Source: Pyxicephalus adspersus (taxonomy: Eukaryota > Chordata > Amphibia > Anura > Pyxicephalidae). From it: a DNA stretch of 64,000 nt. Positions 47,331-58,783 of this stretch are shown here, one piece after another. Location of the stretch: NCBI RefSeq assembly GCF_032062135.1, contig NC_092859.1, forward strand, positions 129,051,038 to 129,115,037, written 5' to 3'. Position numbers and translations under genes: made by a program. Each line of letters starts with the position of its first letter. The first letter of the stretch is position 1. The notes beneath the pieces were generated by a model, which saw nothing but the letters and a program-made list of their open reading frames with translations, ran no database searches and was not told the DNA's origin.

Positions 47331-49084
47331 GTATGCTGGACATGCAACTTTTGAAAAAAATGCAACAAATGGGACCACTTTACCCACTAATCTACAACCC
47401 TGTAAATGTCTACTCATTGTTTAATTTCTGTTTTATACATTTTGGATTTATTTCTCGGGAAGATTTATAGTGGAAAGCCTTATAGCCGTATACAACATCT
47501 ATTAATAAGTTTGTCTTTGAAATAGCCGATTTGGTATTACGTTATTAGTCACAATTGCTTATGAATTCTTCATTTTCAAGGCTTGTAATAGGCTTACAGG
47601 TCTTATCCATGGAAGTATCCCTTAGTTAATCTCAAGTTGTTTTAAGCACACTGAGCTAAATATAGTCAGCTTTGTCCTGGAATGTATTACTTTCTTTCTT
47701 TTGATCTAAATATGAAATTCATTGTCTCATTTTAAGCATTTTATAATTAAAGCTCAACTCTTGTCAAAATAGTTAGGGGTCTATTTGTAAATGTTTTCTT
47801 CATGATTCACCCAACTGTTTTCCAAAATGTACACCATTCGGATACTGGTTTCTAAAATGTATGAGACGTCAGTAAAAGTTGATGCTCACATTTTTTAATT
47901 GAATACAATGTAAAAATGTGTTTAATGTGTAAAAATAGCCAGTAAAAGTTTTGTACATTTTAGACAATATTATAAAAAAGCATTTTTTGCTATAATTCTC
48001 TAATTTGGAGCCACCCTTGCAGCAACTCTTTTCTGCCACTAGATACCACGTAATTATACCAACTTTATCTGAGCCCACCCTGCCATCTAATTCTACCCCA
48101 TTCCCTCTACTTCCAGTGCTATACCTTATTTCCACTTTAATTTGGTTATTAGGAGAAAATAAACTCCAAATTACTTCAACTTTAGGCCTGCACAAGACAA
48201 ATGACGTTCTTCTTTGCTTCCATATTGCCTGGGCATTAGTAGATCAAGCATGGGCAGGAGTAAGAAGAGCGAGTTGTATAGATAGATGCAGTATATATCA
48301 AGTATAGATGCAGTATATATTACATTTTTGTTCTTGGCTGTAGATATGCTTTTAGTTAAGTTATTAGATTTTCTACAATTAATGATTTAGATCTAATCAG
48401 TGCATAATGGCACATGTGATACATTGCACTTTAACATTCAGTCATTGAGGCAGCCCATTTAAATTGAAGAGGTTGAAAAGACATCCTAACATGCATGAAA
48501 AAAAGCAAAACTCAAGAATATATACTTATTGGTAAAACGTTGGTGCATTCAGATGCTGTTTAAAATGTAGGACAGCACGGCACATGCTGCAGATGGTCCC
48601 ATGGCTAGCAAGTGTATTGGTCACTCAGCTGCATGAGATTCCAATCTTGTACACAGCTGAGCTCTCATTGCGATTGAATGCCATTGTGGAGTCAATATTC
48701 TTTTTTAGATTGAGTCGTCAGTGATGTGGATGATGTACATTATTTTTCTAAATAAAATTCACAGTAATAATGATCATCACTTTCAGATGGCCTTTCTATT
48801 CTTTTTGGTTCAGTAAATCTGGAAGTAAGCAAAGTCTACATGCAGAGATATTACGGCTTTGTTTTACCATCGGCTTTCTTTATGCATAAGCAAAAATATT
48901 CTTGCTTTACATAAATAGTTTGATATATATGTGTGTGTATGTATATAGTGCTTCCAATGCACTCGCTGCAGAGAGGCGTTTCAGTTCAAACCTCAAGGCA
49001 TTTTGGCCACTTTTATTCACAAAAACCATTAACACAAAGCAAATTTCAATTTTTTTCTCGCAGGGGTTCAGCATCATCACATTG

Positions 49085-49430
49085 AAAACACAAATTTAGC
49101 CTCCTGGCTCTCTGTCGGTCCCACGGACCTCAACTTTGGGGTACCTCCTGGGCTCTCCTAGCATAAGGCCTGCACACAGCATTTTCACTTTTATTATTGG
49201 CCAGGTGCTCCAGGGTCATCATCAATATCAGGCCTGGAAATGGAATGGAGTGCCCGGGCTGCCCATTCCTTCCAGCACACTCCAGGCCTGGATCCCAAAT
49301 AGCTGCAAATCTGCAGCAATACAATTACTCATGGCCCTATCCAGGCCCTGTAATCCCATTTCCAGGTGAGGGTGAGGTAGATGATGACAAATACCCTCTG
49401 AATTTGGCATCACATGTTTGTACCACAATA
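49085..49430 (-). repeat. Interspersed repeat R, copy 2, adjoining the tmod2-like exon
   Basis: On the minus strand it reads tttgtcatcatctacctcac, acagggcctggataggg, atttgggatccaggcctgga and ctggagcacctggccaat, matching copy 1 in order. It ends about 60 bases before the splice acceptor of the first coding exon. Confidence 0.5.
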
Positions 49431-49489
49431 TATATGTACACAAAATGCTATTACAGTTCATTTGCTGACATCTTTTTATTGTATTCTAG

Positions 49490-49523
49490 GAGAAGGTACC
49501 AGACCATCTCGGAGCTGTAAGCC
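49490..49523 (+). other. tmod2: 5' UTR part of tmod2-like coding exon and its splice acceptor
   Basis: The tract atctttttattgtattctag ends at 49489, and a 34-nt leader follows with an in-frame TAA directly before GCC-ATG. A possible branch-point CTGAC lies about 20 bases upstream of the tract. The acceptor implies an upstream non-coding exon. Confidence 0.75.
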
Positions 49524-49649
49524 ATGTCTCTACCTTTCCGAAAAGACTTTGACAAGTACAAGAATATAAATGAGGATGAAATTCTTAACAAACTATCTGA
49601 GGAGGAATTGAAACAGCTGGAGAATGTCCTGGAGGAACTTGATCCCGAG
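49524..49649 (+). CDS. tmod2: Tropomodulin (tmod2-like), first coding exon, residues 1-42
   Basis: Encodes the first tropomyosin-binding site of a second tropomodulin. The translation begins MSLPFRKDFDKYKN and ends LENVLEELDPE, with Leu29 at the position equivalent to TMOD1 Leu27. The exon opens at about 49490 after the acceptor tattgtattctag, has 34 nt of 5' UTR and ends GAT-CCC-GAG before gtaagg (phase 0). This is the same 42-codon coding length and junction phase as the minus-strand paralog. An in-frame TAA two codons before the ATG (TAA GCC ATG) fixes the start. KLSEEELKQLENVL matches human TMOD2 better than TMOD3 from memory. The product is expected in the cytoplasm at pointed ends of actin filaments; TMOD2 is the neuron-enriched paralog in mammals. 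The family call is certain and the paralog number moderately sure. Confidence 0.93.
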
Positions 49650-52600
49650 GTAAGGGAAATCAGCAAGGCATCTTCAGATGGTTAGCAGACACAACATTAT
49701 GTGATGGGATATCTGAAATAGAGAATGTGAATAATATATTAAACAGTGTGTGCAGTGAACTTTTAATGCTATCTAAAACTGTGCCTAAATCATACATGTA
49801 ACAAATAAACCTAATCTGAATTCTGTGTAATCCCCTGTACAAGTACATACAGCTTCATACAATTATGTTTGTGTAATAAAAAATATAGAAATTACGTTTG
49901 TAAAATAAATGATCCCTTTTATATGGAGGAAACAACCCATTCTTTACAATATTTAAAGTATATGGCTGTGACACAAATGGGATGAAAGATACAGATATAT
50001 ACTTTTCGGAACTTTCCGTCTATATGGTCATTATAAAACTGGAGGTTCTATGATGGCTGGAGGTGGACTCCTTAGATAGGGATAGAAAGAAATACAAATC
50101 CTTTGACAAAACAGCTCTAAAATGTATTACATGTGTGTATTTAGTTGTTTGCATGGGGATCAGCAATAAATAGGTTACATTGCTTTAACATGTTTATAGT
50201 GTATTGGAGCTCAGCGTGTGCAGTGTGATCAGTTTAAGCAATTTCAGTACAGAAGAAGAGTCTGCAAAACTGGCTCAGCTTTAATGCCCATGGTGCTCTG
50301 ATCTGTGCCTGCTGACACTTGTCGACGGGGTGCATGATTTGGTGAATGATCTCCCCTAAATCCCCCCTATATATATATATATTTTCTGTAGACGTAGCCT
50401 TTGTTGTATTTTTAGCAGAATCAATACTTCCATCTACGCACATGGAGCAGCAGGAAAAGGAAACACACAACTATAATTAAGCGTGCTTAGTTTCACCCCT
50501 CTTTAAACATCTCATCATCTGATTGACAAGATGATTGGCACCAACACCACAGAACATTAATGATGCCGGGCTGCTTTGAACTAATTAATAGCAGTCATGT
50601 TTTCTGCAAGATTCTAATTACATGGCTTTCATTTTACATTCTCTTGGCTGTTTTCTCCATCTCTCCCGCATGTTGGCAGCTATTCTTCCCACAGAAGCCA
50701 ATAACAACACTGAAAAACTCTTTATGGACTGCAAAGTCACCTTTACTGGGAACAGATGAGACTCCTTGAAATGAAACACATGTGCTGCTTATAGGGGAAG
50801 GAAAATGTGCAATATTTTCCATTCGGTCAGGTAAATCAGTAACTTGGGTTTTGACATCCTGTGCTGAGAATAAAAAGAGACACGGCGTATTAGTGCCAGC
50901 ACGAGAATGACGTTTTGTTAATGGTTAGTGCAGCTTGTTACAAAAACAGTTTTTTTAATAAACTAATCTGTTAATTGCTAGCATACCACGAGAGTAGTAG
51001 ATGTTTAACCATTGCAAGACTAGGAGATTCTAGCCAGGAATTTATGGCGGTAATATTATGCAAATTTAAAATTAAACTCCACGTAAACATGGATGAAATA
51101 CATAAATGGGAGCTGTTTTACTTGCCAAAGGATTTGTATTTCTGTCGATCTGGTCCTGAGATTTACTCACTGAGAGTTTTTGACACACAGCACACTCCTG
51201 CCTAAAAGGGACCGGATCTGAACTTTCAGTGCTGAAGTTTCTCGTTTACTTACAGATCATCTTCTTTTTACACACTTCTTTTTCTGGCATGGCCCAAAAC
51301 CTGGGCATGGTCTATCTAGCTTGGCACATAAACAAGATACAGTCAATATAAGAATATAGGAGAATGCTTGTGGGTTAAGGCTGTGTTGGCTTCCAACATG
51401 TGTTTGTGGTATAAAAGTAAAAAAACAGTCCTATCTTCATGGTCTATATATTGCTGATATCAGCACAACCAGAAACACACACAAATTATCATCTGGTGAT
51501 GTCTATGGTGGGTAAATCAGACATTCACTGAAACATTCCCTGGTGGAGAATCAATTACTGCCATTGAAACACATGGATTTGGAAGATTCCCCACCAGGAA
51601 TGTGCTTTATAAATCAACCCCTAAGAATAGATTTAGTTTGCTCCTTTTGAGTTCCCTGCACCCCTGTATGCATTCTGTATTTGGTATATGTAACTTCTGG
51701 CTCAGCTATGGTGCCAGTACATAAACTTTATTACCCTACTGGGCCTTACTCAAGCTTTGATACATTTCCAAATATGTGCTCCATAAACACGGGCTGAATT
51801 TTAATCTTTGGCCAATTTTGTGGTGCATGTTAAATGCCAAGAAGCTAAGTCTTGTAACTTGATTATATGGGAACTTTTACGCATTGGAAACATTTTTATT
51901 TGTATCCCATGAATATGTTTTTATATCTACAGTAAAAATCTTTCTAAGTTACTTTTAGTGAAAGAATCATAATGACATTTCCAAAGATGAACATTACATG
52001 TTCCTGATGCAGCTTTGGTGTAGTTCCATGGCAGCCACCAGTTAAAACTAAAGCTTATGCTAGGTTCAGACTGACAGTAAGGTTACGGTGCAGTTACCTC
52101 CCAAACCTCCTTCTTGGGTGAGAAAATACATGAAGCGTCGCACGCACAGCAGAACAATAATATTGAGTCAGAGAGATAGTAAGTGGTTCACGCTTTCTGT
52201 GGTCCGTACTGAGTCCACAACGAGGGCTACTGTGCATTCGGCATGGTGCCTACTGCTGTAAGGGGCACCAAACTGCCTAGTATTCCTGCAGGTATGAATT
52301 TATATTGTATAAAGTATATTTAAAGCCAAACCTTTTCTTTCCTAGTTTGTGTTAGAATAAAGACCCCTTTTAGGTTTATCCTGTAGTCTGTATCCCCATG
52401 GAGGAGATTCACCCTCTAATTTTGCTTGGTTACCCAAATATTTTCATGAATCCTGCTTGCCTTCCTTCTAGGATGGTCAAAGCAATATGACAAATAAAGT
52501 GGGATAGTAGTTTTAGGTGTGACAGTTTTGGCACTATGTAATGTATCGCACAAAGAATTTAATTCATCACACCCAAAAATACATTTATTACACTTAAGAA

Positions 52601-53707
52601 CTAACTTGAGAAAGGGCAAGTCTGTCCACAGAATGTAGCATTCCTGCTGCCTATTAAAAGTTGCTCCATAAGTCTCCTTTTATCTTGCAGGAGTGCAGCT
52701 CATTTTATGGCTATGGGCAGAGTCCTGCAATCTGTTCACCCCAGGATGGGTAACTGTTGATAAGTGGGTTAGGGGTTGGTAGTTGCTGCACTCAAAAACT
52801 AATATTCACCTCAACCTAACCTCTTATTTATTCTATTGATTGGAAAATGTATAGACAAACTAATTGGAAATCAGAAAATAGTATTTATTGGGTTTTTTGG
52901 GGGGAATTGCACCAAGAGGAAGTCACTTGTATATTGGACGAAATCACAGCCCACCGACATCACAACAAAATGATATATCTCTGATCAAGGGGAAAAGTAA
53001 TGAAAATAAATGTTCATTTGTGGACTTTTAAAGAGGAACTAAACTCAATTTACCTATTTGCCACCTGGCAATTGAGCATTCATCTTATAGCCAAAAAATG
53101 ATATTGTCTGCCCTTAAATGAGGAATTACTTTCTGGCCCTCCCCTGACCCTCATAGGTATGAAGTTGATGAGCTGGAAGCAGTGAATGGGAAGATGCGAT
53201 CACCCTGCATTCCACCTTCAATAGTCTTGAGTAACATAGCTTGGAATGCTCTTGCTCCTTACAACCATCAACCAATGGTAATGCTCCATGTTGTGTTATT
53301 GTAGTTACTGAATATAGCAGGAGCGGTGCCCTTTTCCTCCATAACATTGGCTGATTGTTGTTGGGAGTGTACCCTACTGTGTACCTCCAGTCCTTGAGGA
53401 TTTCGTGTCCCTATTAGCCACTGGCAAAAATGGAAATGCTTCCTGCTGTATTAATTAACAACCATTAAACCCTGTTGTTGATGAACACATTCTGAACATT
53501 CCCATTAGCTAACTAATACAATCAAGTAGACAATTTGGGACATATACATTGCTGGTAGTCTTGCATTGCGTTATCCTCTAGAAATCACTGTTCTGGTATT
53601 ACCTTCATGTGACAGATTTAAATATTGGGTCGTTGATATGGGGCATAGCTTTGGTGTGTGTATTGCTCTTCATTGTTTATAAACTAAATGGTTTTCTTCA
53701 TTTCCAG
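49650..53707. other. tmod2: Intron between the two tmod2-like coding exons
   Basis: Bounded by the donor gtaagg and the acceptor tttccag, 4,058 bases long. It contains one inverted-repeat element related to that at 23.33 kb (about 51515-51630) and a short copy of the GGAACTAAA-ended repeat near 53025. No additional exon was recognised. Confidence 0.65.
51515..51630. repeat. Inverted-repeat element P, copy 2 (one arm shortened)
   Basis: Contains cattcactgaaacattccc, gagaatcaattactgccatt and gaagattccccaccaggaat, the reverse complement of the 23.3-kb element, then skips part of the second arm before tgctttataaat. Confidence 0.6.
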
Positions 53708-53864
53708 AATGCCTTGTTACCAGCTGGATTCCGACAGAAAGACCAGACGACGAAGGAAGCATCAGGAGCCTTTGACAGAGAGCACTTATTAGATTATTTG
53801 CGTAAAGAAGCCATGGAGCACCAAGACAGGGAGGACTTTGTGCCTTTTACTGGTGAAAAGAAAG
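53708..53864 (+). CDS. tmod2: Tropomodulin (tmod2-like), second coding exon, residues 43-94
   Basis: 157-nt exon between the acceptor tttccag and the donor gtaatg, entering in phase 0 and leaving in phase 1, exactly as in the minus-strand paralog. It encodes NALLPAGFRQKDQTTKEA, then FDREHLLDYL and a charged helix, and ends DFVPFTGEKK. This is the first actin-binding site of tropomodulin. DREHLL and DREDFVPFTGEKK resemble human TMOD2. Two residues are unusual: the normally conserved GPF before DRE is GAF here (Ala63), and the helix reads YLRKEA where the other paralog and the human proteins have YLEKEA. The preceding intron is about 4.06 kb. The downstream exons were not found before the right edge, so the gene is partial. 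Confidence 0.93.
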
Positions 53865-54372
53865 GTAATGCTAACCTTGGTTATGAGAGGTTACCAATGG
53901 GCAGTGACATCTAAAGGGGCCCCTTCTTTTTCCAATGATACCATTTATTAATAAACCCACTATTAAATAATAAATAATAAAATTAATAAACCCTTTTAAT
54001 TATAAATTGCATGTAAGTTTTAATATTTGTGGGTCATGATCCCACTACTTCCGCATTCCTTGTCTATCCAAGAATGACATTGCCCCTGCTGCTGGCAGCC
54101 TTTTGGGATATTCACATCATGTACATCACAAGTATTTTTGACATTCAGAAAACAACCAACCTAACTTACACATGCATTGGTAAAATAGGAAGTGTTAGAC
54201 AGCTCCTGATACCAAGATGACGGAATGGGAGCAGGTAGCAGCAGAATAGAAAAGGACAATACCAGATTCGATAGCTATGGAAGCGTATTAACTATGGACA
54301 CTATATTGTTTAAAGGTTGAGGGGGACCTAAGGGTATTCTTAGAGAAAAGTTGAATTTTTTATTAAAATATA

Positions 54373-54675
54373 CAGTAGAACCTCAGGGAATGGCCAATTC
54401 CGGACAAGTGTAGTTTCCGGTTCACTGAGGGTAATTCCTTTTTCTCAGCCATTCAGCATTAGACTTGAATGGGGAAACTTAGCCGTCATCAGTGTTTCCT
54501 CAGCCAATCATGAATGGGAACAATTAGCGGAGTTCTGCTATGCTGATATCTCCGCTTTCTTGATTGCTCCTGCACCCCTAGCTGAGCTGTGGCATATGTT
54601 CTTGGATGTAGAACAGATGCCACAGCTCCCGTTATCTGTCGGTTATCTGAGTTCCGGATAATCAGGGTTCTACTG
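54373..54675. mobile_element. Pogo/Tigger-like MITE (about 303 bp)
   Basis: The ends CAGTAGAACCTCAGGGAATG and its imperfect inverse (GATAATCAGGGTTCTACTG) form terminal inverted repeats beginning CAGTA. TA lies on the left and a changed AA on the right. The CAGTARRACC type of end and TA target are typical of pogo/Tigger elements. No coding capacity. Confidence 0.55.
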
Positions 54676-55502
54676 AATATAGATGATATACATCTCAAAA
54701 GGTGAGAAATTCTTCACTGGGATGTCCAAAGCCCTGTTATATTTATCAGATCAAAATATTCTGCAATGACCACAGCAATACGATTTGCACAATCATCTAC
54801 TCAGAATGTTTCATATGATGGCTGCTCGGTTTAAGTGCTGTCTTGGGGCAGGGTAAAATAGTGTACATTCTTGTCAGGTATGCCAAGGATCTTCCATGGT
54901 TCTAAAATTGATGACATACTAACAGCATGATGTAGCTTTTTCTAAAAAAAATGTATTCTCTTAATTTTTAACCTCACAACGTTGTCCTTGTACTGGGAAG
55001 CTTCACAGCGGAGCCTAATCGAACTATGTGTTTCTTCTGTTGGTTGACCAGGTGCATTATGTACAGACTTGAGACCAAAAATGTATTTTATGTTTTAGTA
55101 ATGATGCTGTAAAACTCCAATAGCTTCCACTTACCTCCCTAGCCGCAGCTACTTGCCTAGTTCTTATACCAGTATATTTTATGTAGGTTGTCAGTATTGT
55201 TCCTAGTAATGTGCACACTCTACCTGGTGATCTAAATAGAGTACTGAAGAACAGACATTCTACAAAACCACAATGTGGAGATTCTGAGATTCTGTCCCTT
55301 GGTGATTGTTCTTGTAAGCCTTGATGCTTGTAGATCCTGAATGCTCCTAGAGCAGTAAGAACTGGAAATAACTTTAGCACTAACATGACCTATGAAAAAC
55401 ATTTTTACTTCCTTCTTTTTTTTCTGATTAGGAGATCATAAACAAGTTTATCCTGTAACTTGCCATTTTTTAACACAAGTATTAAAATATAATTATCAAT
55501 AT

Positions 55503-55667
55503 TAGTGTTTAACCTAGAATTTTTTTTAAGCTTGGTGGGAAGGATTTGTAGGCCTGGGGCAGCCCCTGTATTACTACCTAACTTTTCAGTAACCACCCAA
55601 AAACAGCCGGGTGGTTACTAAAAAGTGCCAGGTGGTGTGCCCAGCTAATGAGCTGGGGAGAACACTG
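55503..55667 (-). mobile_element. MITE family M, copy 6
   Basis: Opens tagtgtttaacctagaattt and closes agctggggagaacactg. The interior tcagtaaccacccaaaaaca / ccgggtggttact forms the family hairpin. ATAT flanks both ends. Confidence 0.6.
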
Positions 55668-56409
55668 ATATGGTGAAACGTAACACAAACTGTTATTCTA
55701 GGTGAATATTATACACTTGTTAGGATTCTTTATAGATCAGCACATCTCATCAGGTCTATACATGTTTTGAGCTTCCCTTACATCCTATTAATGTATCTTC
55801 ATTCATAGGATCACTTAATGCGGAGGTCAAGAGAAGTTGGGTTATTTGTTGTATTGCTGCCCAGTAGGGTCTGGAGAAACGTTGTTATATACTGCTATTT
55901 GACTCACTGCAAGGCAATGCAATCCATCGTCTTTATTGACCCCATTGTGCCAAAAGGTTGTAGAGTTTAGGCAATATGATCCATAGTGAAACCAACTCTG
56001 ATGTTTTGACATTTCATACAGTAATTTAAATCCTTGAACCCTTGATTCAATGAACCCCCAGGATCTCTTAGACTCCACCAAATTACACATCTTACACAGA
56101 TGTCTACCACTGGGTTCCATCCAGTCCTATAGATCTAGTTGTTTATTTGATTCTACCTCTACCTTGTGCCGTACAGGATTACTCTGGCTTGTGCCTGTCA
56201 GTCATTTTTCTCTTAATGTCACAATCTCAGACCTTTGCTAGTTTATGTACTGGGCTCCTAAAGGTTTTATACTTTTCTTTGACTGTGTATTAAATCTTCA
56301 GCTAATACCAATGTAACACACCCAAGGTGTCTGGTAAGGTTCTCATTTATCCAGGTCATATTATATATAGAAGTAGTTAGTCACATTCTTCTGGATTTGT
56401 TCTTGTTAT

Positions 56410-56515
56410 GTTGAAAACGTTTCCCAGCCTTCCAAGCTGCTTCATCAGTTCTGATGAAGCAGCTTGAAAAGCTAATGAAGCAGCTTTGAAGGCAGAATAA
56501 CGTCTTCAACATTAC
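56410..56515. repeat. Hairpin-forming repeat U
   Basis: aagctgcttcatcag (56434-56448) and ctgatgaagcagctt (56451-56465) form a perfect 15-bp stem with a two-base loop, followed by a third related copy of the arm. Flanking gttgaaaacgtt / aacgtcttcaac extend the symmetry. A half copy is at about 40366-40440. Confidence 0.55.
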
Positions 56516-56660
56516 AACAAAAAGTCAAGTTAAAGGTAACTACTACTAGACACACACACTCAAGTTCTTCAACCTGTAATGTCACACTACAAAATCCATA
56601 CCATCTTGTAGATGTTCCTGAAGACCAAGAATTTTGCACCTTAAAAGGATAATATGGTTT

Positions 56661-56980
56661 ATTATTATCCAATATTGAAATAGCGCCGACATATTACGCA
56701 GCACTTTACAAAGTCCATAGCCCTAAAACTAACTGTCCCTCAAAGGGGCTCACAATCCCTACCATAGTCATACGTCAATAACACAGTCTAAGAACAATTC
56801 TTGAGGGAAAGCCAATTAACCCAACTGCATGTTTTTGGAATGTGGGAGGAAACTAGAGTACCCCGAGGAAACCTATGCAGGCCCCGGGTGAACATACAAA
56901 CTCCATGCAGATAGAATGCTGGCCAGGATAGGAACCTGGGACCTAGCACTGTAAAACCCACCATTGGAGCAACCATCGGT
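56661..56980 (-). mobile_element. tRNA-derived SINE copy, degenerate head
   Basis: The tail (tgctgcgtaatatgtcggcg on the minus strand), the middle cccacattccaaaaacatgc and the gtttgtatgttcacccgggg region are clear. The A-box end (tggttgctccaatggtggg) is degraded. It lies in the tmod2-like intron. Confidence 0.65.
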
Positions 56981-58366
56981 TTTATTTACTATGACTGAGT
57001 GTAGATGTTCTTTTGGTTGTGTTTGCATCTTTTCCTGGCATATTTTTTCCTATGGAAAATTGTGAAGGTTTAAACCACAGCTGTAGAAATCACTAATGTT
57101 ATCTCAAGGGCTGCTTTATTTCTTTACTCTTTGTCAGATTTAACATATACGTAATTAAAAATTGCTTTTTTAGATCACCAGTAATTACTGTATTTACTTA
57201 GTATGTGCTATAGTTACTTTTGTGTTTAATTGTAGTAATTACTATAATGATATTTTAGGTTCTCCAACAAGGATGGACTGACTCACAATGCTTTTTTTGT
57301 TATACAGGGGTCCAGAATAATAGCATGTTTTTGCAATTTTTGCCCCATGATCATGACCCCAGCTAAATGAGAAAAGATAATCAAATTATCCAGTGCATTC
57401 TCCATCTGAATATTTGATTTCTGAATGAGTAAATATTTATAACTGTGCTGCATATCAGCATATTGTGAATGCATTATCTCAGCAGGGAAGGTCAAAGTTA
57501 TTTCAGATCCTCAGTGGGCAAAACGTTTATTTATTCTGTTCAATAGGGAGTGTTTTTGCTTGTCTTTTCTGCATTTAGAACATGTGGATTCAATTATGAT
57601 GCAAGATATCCAAATCTTTCCCATATGATGCATTGGAAAGGGACTGGTTATTATCCAAGTACTCCAATGCTTTTTTTTTTTTCGTTGTAAAATTTGTTTT
57701 AGCCCTTGACTGGTTACCTAAGCTATGAATGATTATATTTGATCTTCTGCAGCAATCTGTTTTTATCTGTATACTCATTTTGTTCCTGTGGGAGAAATTT
57801 AACAATAAAATTGCTCTAACATAAGATAGGTGCTCTGCATGGTTTTGTTTAGGCTGAAATAATGGTCCTTCCATATCACTGCTTCCTTTAAAAATCTCCC
57901 TAGGTAATCTCTACATTGATGAACAGATGTGTGATTTATAATAATGAGAGATGATCGGCCTTTCATTGTCCTCATTCTGCTACTAAGTCCTCTGTGACAT
58001 TTTTAGGGCTTATGTGGATGGACAAGTTCCACACACGTAAGAACAGTTATCTTGCACTCGGTAGAAGTTCAAGTGACTTCTGAGTTCTATCACATGTGCT
58101 TCTGAACTGCTTCTAAGTTTCATCCAGCTGCTTTTGGATTTCCATTAACTTTGATGGGGGAAAAACAAATCGTATGCAAATAAATACCTCTGTGAACAAA
58201 ACTTTACAAACTTAGGGTGGTATATAATGCAGTTTGCAACTGATACTGGTGATTTTTAGCTAATGCTGTGAGTCAACTGAGAACATATTGTACATGCTAT
58301 ATGGCCTATATGTATTTTAGATGTGTGTTTTTCTCTTAGCTTGTTGCTACCAATAATCATTTAGAC

Positions 58367-58783
58367 CAGGGGTATCAAACTCTGGCCCAGGGGCCATATC
58401 TGGCCCGCAAGCCTTTTTTTTGGCCACCAAAGGAATCTCGAAAATGAATTGCAGCTGGCCCGCCGCTGCATTGAAACAGCGGCATCTCTGCCTATGCATG
58501 ACCCCCCATTAGACTGTTTTATAGACGCAAGTAATGCCGGGAATTATAGTAGCCGCATCACTCTCGTCTATAGACTAGCCTCCTCTCTGCCTATGCGTGG
58601 CCCAGTACTTGACTGTTTTGTAGACACAGGGAATTGTAGTAGCGGTGCTTTTTCAGTAAAGAGAGAGTTCCAGCCACTCATAACATTAAGCCCCGTGGTG
58701 CTATTTCTTTTTCAAGTTTGGCCTGCGACTTTTGTCTAAGTTTTTAATTTTGGCTCACTGTGTATTTGAGTTTGACACCCCTG
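58367..58783 (+). mobile_element. hAT element family H, copy C (417 bp)
   Basis: Begins CAGGGGTATCAAACTCTGGC and ends GAGTTTGACACCCCTG, with the perfect duplication atttagac at 58359-58366 and 58784-58791. Same orientation and interior blocks as copy A. Confidence 0.88.

Larger units (their letters stand above)
31791..49489. other. tmod2: Presumed first intron of the tmod2-like gene
   Basis: About 17.7 kb. Repeats include a 60-bp tandem array at 32.4-32.9 kb, LINE and SINE copies at 33-36 kb, unclassified MITEs at 36.1, 37.8, 40.7, 43.1 and 47.2 kb, hAT insertions at 43.5, 45.15 and 46.3 kb, and one half of an inverted repeat pair next to the exon. From about 38.8 to 40.7 kb I see nothing recognisable. 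The intron call depends on the 31.7-kb promoter candidate. Confidence 0.45.
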
